Assembly: GCA_022419385.1 (NCBI GenBank)
Contig: JAJUBI010000001.1
Location: forward strand, 1,798,001 to 1,862,000
DNA: 64,000 nt
From: Paraconiothyrium sp. Pb-2020
Lineage: Eukaryota > Ascomycota > Dothideomycetes > Pleosporales > Didymosphaeriaceae
Direction: 5' to 3'
Shown: positions 51,501-62,871 of the stretch, piece after piece
How positions within the stretch are numbered: position 1 is the first letter of the stretch
How the letters are laid out: every line of letters starts with the position of its first letter
Notes under the pieces: model-generated
Databases searched by the model: none
The model's input: the letters and a program-made list of their open reading frames with translations, nothing else
What the model was told of the DNA's origin: nothing
Position numbers and translations under genes: made by a program

Positions 51501-54500
51501 TACGGCTCCCGCTAAGAGGGTAAGATTCTAGGAATAAGCCAGCTTAGCGGGATTACTTAAGATGCTCCTACTAAGAGGACATAATCTTCTAGAGTACAGC
51601 AAAGTAAGGGATTATAAGAATAATAAAGAATAGTATATAGTTAAGATAGTTCTCTAAGTATTTTCTATTCTTTATAGTTAATTCTTCTATAGTCAAAATT
51701 AAAGCATATCTTCTACATAAGATCTATTAGTCTTTCTATACAATTATTACCTTGCTTTTTATAGCAGGGTTAGAATATTCTCACACCCCTTATTACTTAT
51801 CCGCTCTTGTCCACTGGATACCCGCAAGGCCGACCTAGGTTAGGTACGTGGAACCCCCTTATAACATTATAGAGTTACCTTTATAGAGAAGAAGAATAAC
51901 CTAGAACTATAGTTTTATATTAACTTTAGAAAAATAAATACTATTATAATTAAAAATAGGTACCTATTACCCTTAATCTTAGATCTATAAGACTAACTTT
52001 AGAATATAAAAACTTTTACCTACTTAGATATAAAGAATGCGTACTACTAAATTAGAATAAAGAAAGGTAAGAAATAGAAAACTGCCTTTAGAATAAAGTT
52101 AGAATTATTTAAGTATAATATTATACCCTTTAGGCTTACTAACGCCCTAGTAGTCTTTTAAAGATAAATTAACACTATACTCTAAGGATATATTAGTAAG
52201 TATACTATAGTATATCTAAATAATATCTTAATATACTTAAACAACAAATAAGACTACTAAAAGTATATAAAAGAAGTACTAGACTATATAAGTAAAGCTA
52301 AGCTATATTTAAAGCTTAAGAAATATAAATTTTATATTACCTAGACTATCTTTCTAAGGTTTATAGTGGAACCTAGGAAGCTTAAGATTAAGTAAATAAA
52401 ACTATAAGAAATTTTAGACTAGAGAAAACTAAAAAATATTAAGAATATCTAATTCTTCTTAAAATTTTATAATTATTACAGAAAGTTTATTCTAGACTAG
52501 ATAAAGATAATAGAGCCTCTTATAAGGCTAATAAAGAAAGAAGTATCCTTTAAATAGATAGATAAATACTAATAAGTAATAAATTAACTTAAGAAAGAAT
52601 TTACTAAAGAACTTATTTTATAAATCTTTAATCTCTACTATTCTACTATACTAGAGATAAATATATTAAATTTTACTATAAAAGTGTGCTTACTCTAGTA
52701 AGATCTAGAAATAGATAAAAAGCACCTATATAGCTATTACTTTTAAAAAATATAAAAAGCTAAACTTAACTATAATATTTATAATAAGAAAATATTAGCA
52801 ATAGTTAAAGTATTTAAGAAATAGAGAACTTACCTCTAAAGTATAAAATACTAAACGCCGGTCTTTTTAGACTATAAGAACTTAACAGAATTTATAATAA
52901 ATAAGGCCCTTATACTCTAGCAAGTAAGATAGGTATAGACCCTATTAATATATAATTTTAAGATTATATATACCTAAGGGATAGAAAACCTTTAGGTAAA
53001 TGCCTTAAGTAAAAGACCTAACTTATAAGAAAAAGCTAAAGTATTAGAGGCCCTACTTTAATTTAATAAAGATAGTACTATTATCTATAATATACTAAAG
53101 CTAGTAGTAATAATAGAAACCTAGACTAGTATATAATATAACTAAATTAAAAAGAAAATAGTAATTAGTAATAAGAATATAAGCCACCTACCTATAGAAA
53201 TAAAATATAAGAATAATATCTATAAGGTTTTTAATAGAATCTTTATTTCTGCCAAGATTTAATATAAGTTTATAAGATAATTCTATAAGGCACCGGCATA
53301 TAGCCACTAAGAAATTAAATAAATATTAAAATAACTAATAAGGGACTACTACTTCCCTTAAGCCTAATAAATAGTTATAGAAGTCTTACGCAACTGCGCT
53401 AACTACTACTAAAATAAACTAAATAGGCATACGCTATATAAACAACTATAACTTATAAAAGTTTCTAATTAACTATAGGGTATAGTTATGATGGACTTTA
53501 TTACAGGACTACTAAAATTTAAGGACCTAGATAATAAGGTAGAATATAATAAAATTATAGTTATTATTAATAAAGTAACTAAGTACGTATACTTCTTACT
53601 ATATAAGAAGGTTAGTAAAGCAAAGTATATAGCTTTTTACTTTACTTCTATAGTAATAGTATAATATAAAGCTCTAGATAAAATTATTATAGATAGAAAT
53701 ATTTACTTTATATCTAAATTCTAGTAAACAGTATTTACTTTTATAAGTATTAAGTACAGCATATTAATAGCCTATTATTTATAAATAAATAGGTAGACAG
53801 AATAAATAAACTAGATAGTAGAATAGTTTCTTAGGTGTTACCTAAACTATTAATAGAATAACTAGGTAGAGTTACTCCCTATAGCATAACTAGCCTATAA
53901 CAGCTTATAATATAGCGCTACTAGAGTTTTACTATTCTTTATAAACTATAGATTTAACCTAGCAGCCTACTAAGTACCTAGAACTATAAGGTCTTAGAGT
54001 ATAGATAGAGAATAATAGGCTAAGAAAATTATATAAATTTATAACTAACTCTAGTAAAACGCTATATTTCTATAAGAAAAAATAGGGAAATACTATAATC
54101 TTAAGTATAAGCCTATACCTATACTAGAAAAGAGAGAGAAAGTCTAGCTACTATAAAAAAAATTACTAGTAAAATAACTATTAAATAGACTACCTAAAAA
54201 TTAGACTATATAAGGTTCTAGAATAAATTATTCTAGTTTTATTTAAATTATAACTTCTAAATAGTATAAAAATATACCTAGTGTTCTACGTAGCTCTCTT
54301 AGAGAAGGTACTATAGGACGTAGAACCTATAGTCTATAAAGTAAATATATATAGAAAATAGTAAGAAGAATAGAAAGTAGTAAGCATTAATAGATACTAA
54401 CTAGTAAATAGTTAGAATTACTATAAAGTTAAATAGCTAGGATGCAATAAGAAGGGAAACCTATAAGATAATACTTAAAAACTAGAAAGTAACCTTAACT

Positions 54501-55248
54501 ACCCTAAAAAGTTAGAGAAATATTAACTAAACTAATCTCTTAAAGAAAGCCTAGAGATATTAGACTAAGGGCTAGATTACCTTATAGTAAATTATAAAGA
54601 TTACTACTATTAGAGAAGGTATAAGTAGTATCTTAAAAGACTACTTTACCCTCCTTAGAACTATTCTATAAATTAGTAGCTTTTAACTCTACTTCTTTCT
54701 AATCTAACTTAGCCTTAAGAAATGCTAACTATTAATTCTTCTATTTATTAAAAAGTTTCTTCTACTTCTAAAGTTATAATACCTTAGCTTAGGCTATAGC
54801 TAGAGTATCTAGAATTACTTTTTAAGCCTTTTTAGCCTTAGCTAGTTTAGCTTAAATTTTAGCTTAGGAGTAACTAGTATTGCGTACTAAAAATAATTAG
54901 TTCTAAAGAAAAAATTATAACTAACTATATACTTTTAGTAATAGACACGCTATTAATATTATAAGAATCTTAAATATTAGAATAAATATAGGCTTTATAA
55001 GCAGAATACCTAGATATATTATATAGTTAAAGTATATAAGAAATTTTAAGCCTATTATAATAAGAATAAGGCATAGCTAGAAATCTATAATAATCTATTT
55101 TATTAGTAAGAGTAAGTTATTTATTAGTCTTATAAAAAGGTATAAAGGGTAATAATAAACTACTATATAATAGGGCTTACCCCGCTAATATAGTATAACC
55201 CCTATAACAGATAAATCTTTAGGCTAAAGGTATAAAAGAGGGAGATAG
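48592..55248 (+). pseudogene. gag-pol relic of family B
   Basis: Gag occupies about 48850-49620. RT (about 51875-52520) shows 'FTYLDIKNAYYQIRIKKGKK', 'FRLTNALVVFQ' and Y-L-N-N in place of Y-L-D-D. RNase H is about 52620-53060. Integrase is about 53310-54010, with 'MMDFITGLLKF' and 'QINRQTEQINQ'. A chromodomain lies near 54400-54530. A Ser/Thr-rich, stop-laden stretch (54650-54890) lies before the tail. The solo A LTR splits the reading just before RT. Confidence 0.85.
51372..51866 (+). repeat. Family A solo LTR inside family B
   Basis: It starts TGTTACAATTATAACAG, ends CCCCCTTATAACA, and is flanked by perfect TTATA duplications (51367-51371 and 51867-51871). The inverted B copy near 58040 shows the uninterrupted site. 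It retains visibly more CpG and CpA than other A LTRs, which suggests a younger age or less RIP. Confidence 0.92.
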
Positions 55249-55711
55249 TGTTATAGCTGCTATACTATAATAGAATTATAGGAACTAATATAATAATAGC
55301 AGCAACTAGTTAGATTATATAGATAAGTATAATAATTATAGGTTAGATACTAAGTATAATATAGACATATAAGAAGGGTTATATAATTAGATCTATAGAT
55401 TTATAGAATAGAGCTATAGAGCCTAGATCTATAGAATCTATATATAGAGCCTATAAAGCCTAGATTAGATAGTAGTATATAGAGATAACGGATTACTACT
55501 AGTAATCTTTTATTATTAATCTACAATATAGTTTACTATATCTAGTTTTCTTATAGAAGATTACCCTTAAGTCTTTAGTAATATATTCTTATTATAGTAA
55601 TTAATTAATATTTACCTATATATAACTTATATAACCCTGTACGCTACTTATCTCTTACTAGAAATCTAACTAGGCCGCAGCTTACCACAGTGTTAAGAAG
55701 GCCCTATTATA
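55249..55711 (+). repeat. Family B 3' LTR
   Basis: It starts TGTTATAGCTGCTATACTA and ends GGCCCTATTATA, preceded by the polypurine tract AGAGGGAGATAG and followed by the duplicated GATAA. Confidence 0.88.
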
Positions 55712-55716
55712 GATAA

Positions 55717-57311
55717 CTTTACTTCTTCTATTATAGATAGCCCTAATTAGACCGCTAGCTTCTTATTAATTATATTAATATCTACTATAGGGTTAAGAAG
55801 AAGAGTATATAACTATATTTTACCTTTTCTATCTTAGATAGACTTTTATACCTTAAAATACTCTTTTCTTTATATACCTATTAGGGGGAGCTCTCTCTCT
55901 AGGCTTACCCTTTTTTTATTACTATTATATTAACCCCTAATATAGGTATATTAGAATAGGTAGAGTATCTCTACTTAGCCTAGTAGTTCTTTTTCTAGTA
56001 GCCTATTTTTCTATAGTATTTATAAATATTATATTATATTAGTATTACTGCAGCATTGCGACATTATATTACTGGCAGAGTAGATAAGAGTTAGAATTAG
56101 AATAGTATTAGTAGTCTAGGTACTATTAGTCTTACTCTAGTAGCCCTACTAACTAGGTAGTATAGCTATAACACTAGAGCACTACTATTATATAGGTTAT
56201 TCTTTAAAGTTACTAAACTATTTGTGCCTAGTTTTAGAAAAATTATTAGTTAGTAATTACTATTCTTAGTTTCTAGTATAGCTTACTATATAGGTGCATA
56301 ACTAGGTGTTTTTATTTATATAGAGGGTTAATTTAGTTTTCTAGGGTTACTAGGTATACTATAAATTTATTTACTAACTAGCCTTCTCTCTAAACTACTC
56401 TCTAATACTATATAGTTATCTATAGCTCCCTATTAATAGGGCTCTTAATCTAGTTAAGAAGAAAGCTTATTATTTAGTACTAATTTAGTATATTACTATT
56501 AATCTCTAGTTTTCTCTATAGCTATAGTTAGCGCAGAGTAGTCTCTAGTAATTATAAGGTAAAAGTAATATACTAGTCTTCTATTATAAATGCCTATAGG
56601 TCTAGGCAGAAGGCAATTTAGAGGTATATTTTAAAGTTATTATATTTCCTAATACTTTATTCTTTAAATATTAGGATAGGTTTAATTTTAGGGCCTTAAT
56701 AAAGTAGCTCTATTATACTACTACTTAGTTACTATTGCCTTACTAGGTGCTTCTCTATTTTTTTACTATCTATAGTTATAATAGTAGGGGCTATAGATGC
56801 AGTTTCTGCACTAGTTAGTAATAGTATTATAGCTACTAAGTACTATTTATAGTCTCTAATTTTAGCTTTTAGGGTATAGATTTCCTTTAGCTTAGTAAGT
56901 TTATCTTATTTATACTTTAGCAACACTAATCTTATAGAGCCTAGGTCTAGTTCTCCTATTAATTCTATCTATATTAGGGCCTCTTATTCTAGTACTTTAG
57001 CAGCTATAGGTGCTAGACCCCCTATTATTATAGGTATAGGGTCTCTAAGTAGCTAGCTATAGAAATTTATTATATTACTGCCGCTCTACAGTTGTATTAG
57101 TTTTAAGGTACTAAGCCGCTATTCTATAAGTAGGTAGAGAAATTAAAATTATTAGGCTTATATAGTAGTAAGTAATGCTTAGGTTATAATAAGGTTAATT
57201 TCTGTCTAAGTTCTCTCTACTTCTAATAGGCTTTCTACTTTACTTTACTAATACTATACTATAGTAGTGCATATAAGGTGCTGTCTATATAGTTTTTACT
57301 TTTACTCTTAT
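55717..57311 (-). pseudogene. Family F Gypsy gag region
   Basis: The minus-strand reading from about 57300 gives a gag-like protein: a helical, charged N-terminal part, then a 'KIKPILIFKEQSIRKYNNFK' segment near 56650 typical of capsid domains that begin P-x-x-F-x-G-x-x-x-x-x-Y. It is not homologous to the gag of A, B or C. At 57311/57312 it is fused directly to a truncated inverted B element, with no LTR at the junction. Confidence 0.6.
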
Positions 57312-60300
57312 AGTTCTTTAGTAAATTTTTTCTTAAGTTAATCTATTACCTATTAGTATTTATCTATCTATTTAAAGGGTACTTCTTTCTTAGTTAGCCT
57401 TATAAGAGGCTCTATTATTTTTATCTAGGCTAGAATAAACTTTCTATAATAATTATAAAATTCTAGAAAGAATTAGATATTCTTAATATTTTTTAGTTTT
57501 CCTTAGTTTAAAATTTTCTATAGTTTTATTTACTTAATCTTAAGCTTTCTAAGTTCTACTATAAATTCTAGAAAGATAGTTTAGGTAATATAAAATTTAT
57601 ATTTCTTAAGCTTTAGATATAGCTTAGCTTTACTTATATAGTTTAGTACTTCTTTTATATACTTTTAGTAGTTTTATTTATTATTTAAGTATATTAAGAT
57701 ATTATCTAGGTATACTATAGTATACTTGCTAATATATTCTTAAAGTATAGTATTAATTTATCTCTAAAAGATAGCTAGGGCATTAGTAAGCCTAAAGGGT
57801 ATAATATTATACTTAAATAGCCCTAACTTTATTTTAAAGGTAGTTTTCTACTCCTTACCTTTCTTTATTCTAATTTAGTAGTATATATTTTTTATATCTA
57901 AGCGGGTAAAGATTTTTGTGTCTTAGAGTTAGTTTTATAGATTTAAGATTAAGGGTAATAGATACCTATTCTTAATTATAATAGTATTTATTTTTCTAAA
58001 GTTAATATAAAACTATAGTTTTAGGTTATTCTTCTTCTCTGTAAAGGTAACTTTATAAGCAGCAGAAGACTAAGAAGGTCTAATATACTTTTATTTAAGG
58101 TTATTCTTAATATATTATTTAGTAACCTTAAGTTCTTATTTAGTTATTTTATATACTAGTTTCTATATAGGTTATTTTCCTTTCTCTAGTCTAATCTTAT
58201 AGTTCTATTTAGTATATTCTAGAAGATATCCTTCTAGTTTGTTAAAGATATCTATAAACTTCTAGTATTAATTTAGTATCCCTAGGGTAAGTTGCTTACT
58301 TGCTACTAACTAGTATAGATATTAAACTTATTTTATTTTCTAATAGATAGTTAGGTTAACCTACTTTAGCTATAGTATTTCTAAGATTATAATTTACTAA
58401 TTATCTATCTTAGCTAAGTTTATAATAAAGTTGTTAATAACTAGCTCTTTAAATAGAAAGGTTTCTAGTATAGTTTCTATATAGATTTATTCCTAGAAGG
58501 GTAGCCCTTTAATATTAAATAAGGTCCTCTTCTCTATTTTATTAGTATAGTAGAGCCCTTTATTTTCTGTAAAGTTCTTAGAGATAAAATTCTATATTAC
58601 TTTACTATTAATTATTACTTTAATTAGTTTTCCTTAGTATTCTCTCTAAATTATAATATATAGCCCCTATATACCTTTTAAGGCTTTCTTACCTTTTAGC
58701 TAATACTTTATTTATATCTTCTTAGCTATATACTAAGGGCACTTATTTTTAGGGCACTTATACTAAGGTTACCCTTTTATATATTTAATTAGTAAGAGGG
58801 GTCTAGGGGCTAGTACTAGGTATCCCTTATACTTCTTTTCTAAGTGCCACCTATATACTTTATCCCTTAGAATAAGGTTATTATAGGGGTTATCTATTAT
58901 CTAAATTAGAAAGGTGCAATATTTTCTTTTTAGGGTTAGGTATATTAGGTAGTTATCTATAATATATAATATCTATAATAACTTATAATACGCTAGGTAT
59001 TTAGTTAGTGTTTAAAAATTATCCCCTTTAACTAGTTTTACTAGTTTATCTAAGCGTTCTTTCTTAATTAGAATCTAATATTTTATTATAACTTAAGGTG
59101 TATAAGCTTTGTCTACTTACTTAATCTTATTAGTAATCTAGGCCTACTTTTATTTATTTAGCATTTCTCTTACTAGAACTATATTTTATTCTACCTATTT
59201 ATTAAAGCTTATAAACTTTATATTTTATAGAAACTAGATTTTCTAGTTTTTATAAACCTTATAGATAGTTTTCCTATATAAATTCTTATAGTAAAAGCGT
59301 AGGCCTTTAATTATTTATTATATATCTTTAGTCTTAATTAGTCTAGCCGCTTTATATATTAGTTCTATAGGCTAGAAGTATTTAATTCCTTCTATACAGA
59401 TATTCTTACTAGAGGATATAGGTACCTTCTATACTAGTAATAAGAAGAAAGGTTTATCCCCTCTTAGGATTAACTAGAATAGGGTATCTATTAACCCCTC
59501 TAAGTTACTATTCTCTCCTTTATTATTAGATTTACTTTCTAAATCTTTAGTATTATAAAATTCTAGAACTTAGGCGTTTTACTTTTCTAGCTATAGAATT
59601 ATCTAGCTTTTCTAAGTTACTGCTAGCCTTTCTTTTATAGGCTAGTATCCTATATCCTTTTTTATTTTTATATATAATATATATATATCTTAGAAATACT
59701 TAGCCTAATAAGTAGCCTTATATTTCTTACTACTAGCTAGTTTCTCTTTAGTATCTTTTAAGGTTTCTTATTTCTTTAGTTCCTTCTTAGTACCTTTTAT
59801 AGACTTTTCCTAGCCTTTATTTAGGTAGTTTCTAGTAATATAGCTCTTCTTACTATAGCTAAAGTAAGCGCCTTTCTTATATTACTTTTTCTTTATTATA
59901 TTCTAACTTAATCCCTTTTCTTTATTAGCATCTAAGACTATTAGATCCCCTTTATTATAGGTTTTATAGTTTTAGCTATTTATACTATATCTACTTCTTT
60001 CTTTATTATCTTATTTCTATAGGAATAACTTATTGTCTACTTAGACAGCTTATTTAATTATTATAAATAGAGTTATTAGTTTCTTTATTCTAATTATTTT
60101 ATACCTAATATCTAACTTAAGTTTTTTATAGAACTTCTGTATTAGAGCTTATTCCCTATAGTTTAAGACTTTATTAGCTAGCTATTTAAACACTAATATA
60201 TAGGCTACCACTGTCTTAGTTTATTAGAGCTTTAAGAGTTTTTATTTAGCTATATATTCTATGTTAATATTGCTAAAGGTTAATTAGAGTTTTTACTTAA

Positions 60301-60837
60301 AGTAGGTATAACTTATAAAGATAAGGTTAGTTTCTATTTTTTAGTTATCTATTTAGTTTGTCCTCTAGTTTATAAGGTAACTGTTAAACTAGTCTATTAC
60401 TTTACTTATAAAGTAGATTACTATATAAGCCACTTTCTAATCTTCTTTCTCTAAGGTATTCTCTATTTAAATCTAAATAAAGAGATATAGAGGCTAGAAA
60501 CCCCCTAAGCTTAGTTTTTATTCTATTAAACTTTTCTAAATTAGCTAGTTTTAAGGGTCTGCTCCTTATTCTAAGTTCTATTTACTAGATTTATTCTTTT
60601 ATAATTTTATTAGCCCCTTCCCCCTTTCTTTCTAATATAACTTTTACCTATTTTACTAACTTATTATAGGTATCCTTTTGCCTTTAGTTTTCTTTATTTA
60701 GGTAGTTAAGTTATTTCTTTATCTAGACTAGGTCTATTAGGTCTAATAATATTAGTTAGTTTACTATAGGAGCTATTGTTTAGTAAGGGTAACTTAAGTA
60801 TATACTTATAGAGACTTTTAAAATATAATTATTAAAG
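57312..60837 (-). pseudogene. gag and RT relic of inverted family B
   Basis: Minus-strand gag is about 60600-59850 and RT about 58020-57360, collinear with 48592-52605. The RT active-site region near 57700-57730 again carries Asn codons instead of Asp. Stops throughout. Confidence 0.8.
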
Positions 60838-61300
60838 TATAATAGGGCCTTCTTATCTCTGTAGTAAGCTGCGGCCTAGTTAGAGTTCTAGTAAGAGATA
60901 AGTAGCGTGTAGGGTTATATAAATTATATATAGGTAAGTGTTAATTAATTACTATAATAAGAATATATTACTAAAGACTTAAGGGTAATCTTCTATAAAA
61001 AAACTAGATATAGTAAACTATATTATAGATTAATAATAAAAGATTACTAGTAGTAATCTGTTATCTCTATATACTACTATCTAGCCTAGGCTCTGTAGGC
61101 TCTATATATAAATTTTATAAATTTAGGCTCTATAGCTCTATCTTATAAATTTATAGATCTAATTATATAATTCTAATTATATATCTATATTATGCTTAGC
61201 ATTTAACCTATAATTATAATACTTATTCTTGTAATCTAACTAGTTGCTGCTATTATTATATTAGTTTCTGTAATTCTGTTGCGGCGTAGTAGCTGTAACA
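60838..61300 (-). repeat. Family B LTR (5' LTR of inverted element)
   Basis: On the plus strand it starts TATAATAGGGCC and ends AGTAGCTGTAACA, the complement of the B LTR ends. Confidence 0.85.
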
Positions 61301-62164
61301 GGTATAGGGTAATATAGTTCTACTATTAGAAGTAAGTATTAGAATAGATTCCTAGTATATAGATAGATAAATTGCTGCCGGAGTAATCTATTAGCTTTTA
61401 GATTATATACCCCTTATAGTTATATAACTATACTAGTCTAAGATACAAGGCCTTTAGTCGTAACACCTATAGCCTTATAACTAAAAGAAACCCCTATAAA
61501 AGTATATAACTAGCTTAGGAGGCCTCTTCTCTCTCCCTAATAAATTTACTTATTTTTCTAAACTCATTCCGCCCACCCAGCCAGGCGACCTATAATATTA
61601 TTATACTAAAGTATAAAAGAATTTTTTTTTTTTTTTAGATAGAATTTAGATATAGAATTATTCTAGCTTTATAGGTAAGCTAATTATCTAGTACTTAGTT
61701 CTAAACTAGGTATATTTTAGTAAGGGGTTTATTAGGTAGATATTAGTAGTAGAAACTAATTTTATTAGGTTATTAGTAGTCTTTATATTTCTACTATAGT
61801 ATATTCTAATATAACTTTTCTAAAAATAATCTAATTTATTTATAAAATTAGAAAGTCTAAATTCTAGACTTTAGTTAATAAAACGTCTTTAGGTTTCTAT
61901 TTATAGTTACTTAATAAAACCTAATATAGTTTATTTTTATTTAATACTTCTAGAGTATAGGTAATAATAATAAGTAGTAATATTTTTAAAGAGGCTATTA
62001 CTAGTAGAAGTAAGTTTTAATTATAATATATTAGTATAGATAGAATAACTATCTATATAGAGTCTAAGAGTAGTTAGAGGTATATAGAAGTATATATTCT
62101 TAAAAGAAATTCTAGATAAATTACTACCTATAGGCCTAGTATAAAAAAATAATTAAAACTACTA
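61301..62164. other. RIP DNA with a small RIP-spared island
   Basis: No gene. 61558-61602 contains an unusually CpA/CpG-rich segment (CATTCCGCCCACCCAGCCAG and following) in otherwise RIP-saturated DNA. With the preceding TATAAAAG-like and CT-rich sequence it resembles the end of an LTR, but I found no partner. A run of about 15 T lies near 61621-61638. The rest is AT-rich and unassigned. Confidence 0.4.
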
Positions 62165-62500
62165 AATTTACTTTAGTAACTAAAAAGAATTATATACTTT
62201 TATCTACTAATTATTATTTAAGGTCTTCTTAAATACTTTACTATTACTTATTAGAATTTCTTCTATCTATTTAGCTATAGGGGTAAATAAAGATTCTTTT
62301 TAGAACTTATTAATTTCTAAATATCTAGAATCTATATTAAATCTAATATAGATTCTATCTTTTAGTATCTTAGTAAAAAGCTATAAGTAATTACTAATAC
62401 TTATTATAAATCTCTTATAAGCTCTATATCTCTTAATATTATATATATACTATTATTAGTATAGAGTTAGACTATATCTAGATATATAATAGCGGTGGCG
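62165..62500. repeat. Repeat E, copy 2
   Basis: Homologous to 17055-17608 but without the D and C insertions, so it serves as the empty-site reference at about 62310 and 62493. No domain recognised. Confidence 0.7.
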
Positions 62501-62640
62501 TAGATATTACTTTGTTATAATAATAGTAGCTTTACTCTAAAATAAAATAGATAGTATATACCTAAAAAAAACACTATTAGGTAAAAATACTAATAATAAA
62601 TTAAATCTCTATCTAAAAGAATTCTTACCTACTGTATGGA
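62501..62640. other. Right edge of the RIP block
   Basis: AT-rich sequence up to about 62630, then an abrupt switch to GC-rich, CpG-containing DNA by 62645. No terminal repeat is obvious at the switch. Confidence 0.55.
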
Positions 62641-62871
62641 AGAGCGCACCTAGGTTTTATTAACGCACCATGCCCATGCCAGTCGCGTGGCGTGGCGCGG
62701 CGTGTCCGAGTTGGAGGCCTGGGCCAAACGGGTAAGGCGCCTCGCTTAGAGCGGCCCACCCACGCAGCCCCTCCAAAATCGCATCTTGCGGCATTCGAAC
62801 TTTGTCTCTCAACCTCCCTCTCCCTTCACAAATTTCGGATCAGTCGAGACAGACCACCTCCCGCACTAGCC
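62640..62871 (+). promoter_or_regulatory. Putative RPL12 promoter and 5' UTR
   Basis: This is the only normal-composition DNA between the RIP block and the RPL12 start codon, about 230 bp. It has a CpG-rich part (62680-62700) and a CT-rich tract with CCTCCCTCTCCC at about 62812-62823, of the kind often found just upstream of highly expressed fungal genes. The 74-codon frame starting at 62692 is judged spurious. Confidence 0.55.

Larger units (their letters stand above)
48132..55711 (+). mobile_element. Family B Ty3/Gypsy chromovirus, complete
   Basis: LTRs lie at 48132-48591 and 55249-55711, with a perfect target-site duplication GATAA (48127-48131 and 55712-55716). The interior is plus strand and interrupted by a solo A LTR at 51372-51866. 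Stops occur throughout. Confidence 0.92.
57312..61300 (-). mobile_element. Family B Ty3/Gypsy, inverted and 3'-truncated
   Basis: In minus-strand order: 5' LTR 61300-60838, gag, and pol up to a point just after RT, where homology with the plus-strand B (about 52605) stops at 57311. RNase H, integrase, chromodomain and 3' LTR are missing. It lacks the solo A LTR present in the plus-strand copy. Confidence 0.88.

Noticed and set aside
61301..61600. Copia LTR
   Set aside because: The CT-rich and CCGCCCACCCAG-like end looks like an LTR terminus, but I could not define a start, a partner or a Copia coding domain.
2400..62640. Centromere
   Set aside because: An AT-rich, retrotransposon-filled, RIP-mutated block fits a centromere or any other heterochromatic island equally well. 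Sequence alone gives no evidence for CenH3, so no call is made.
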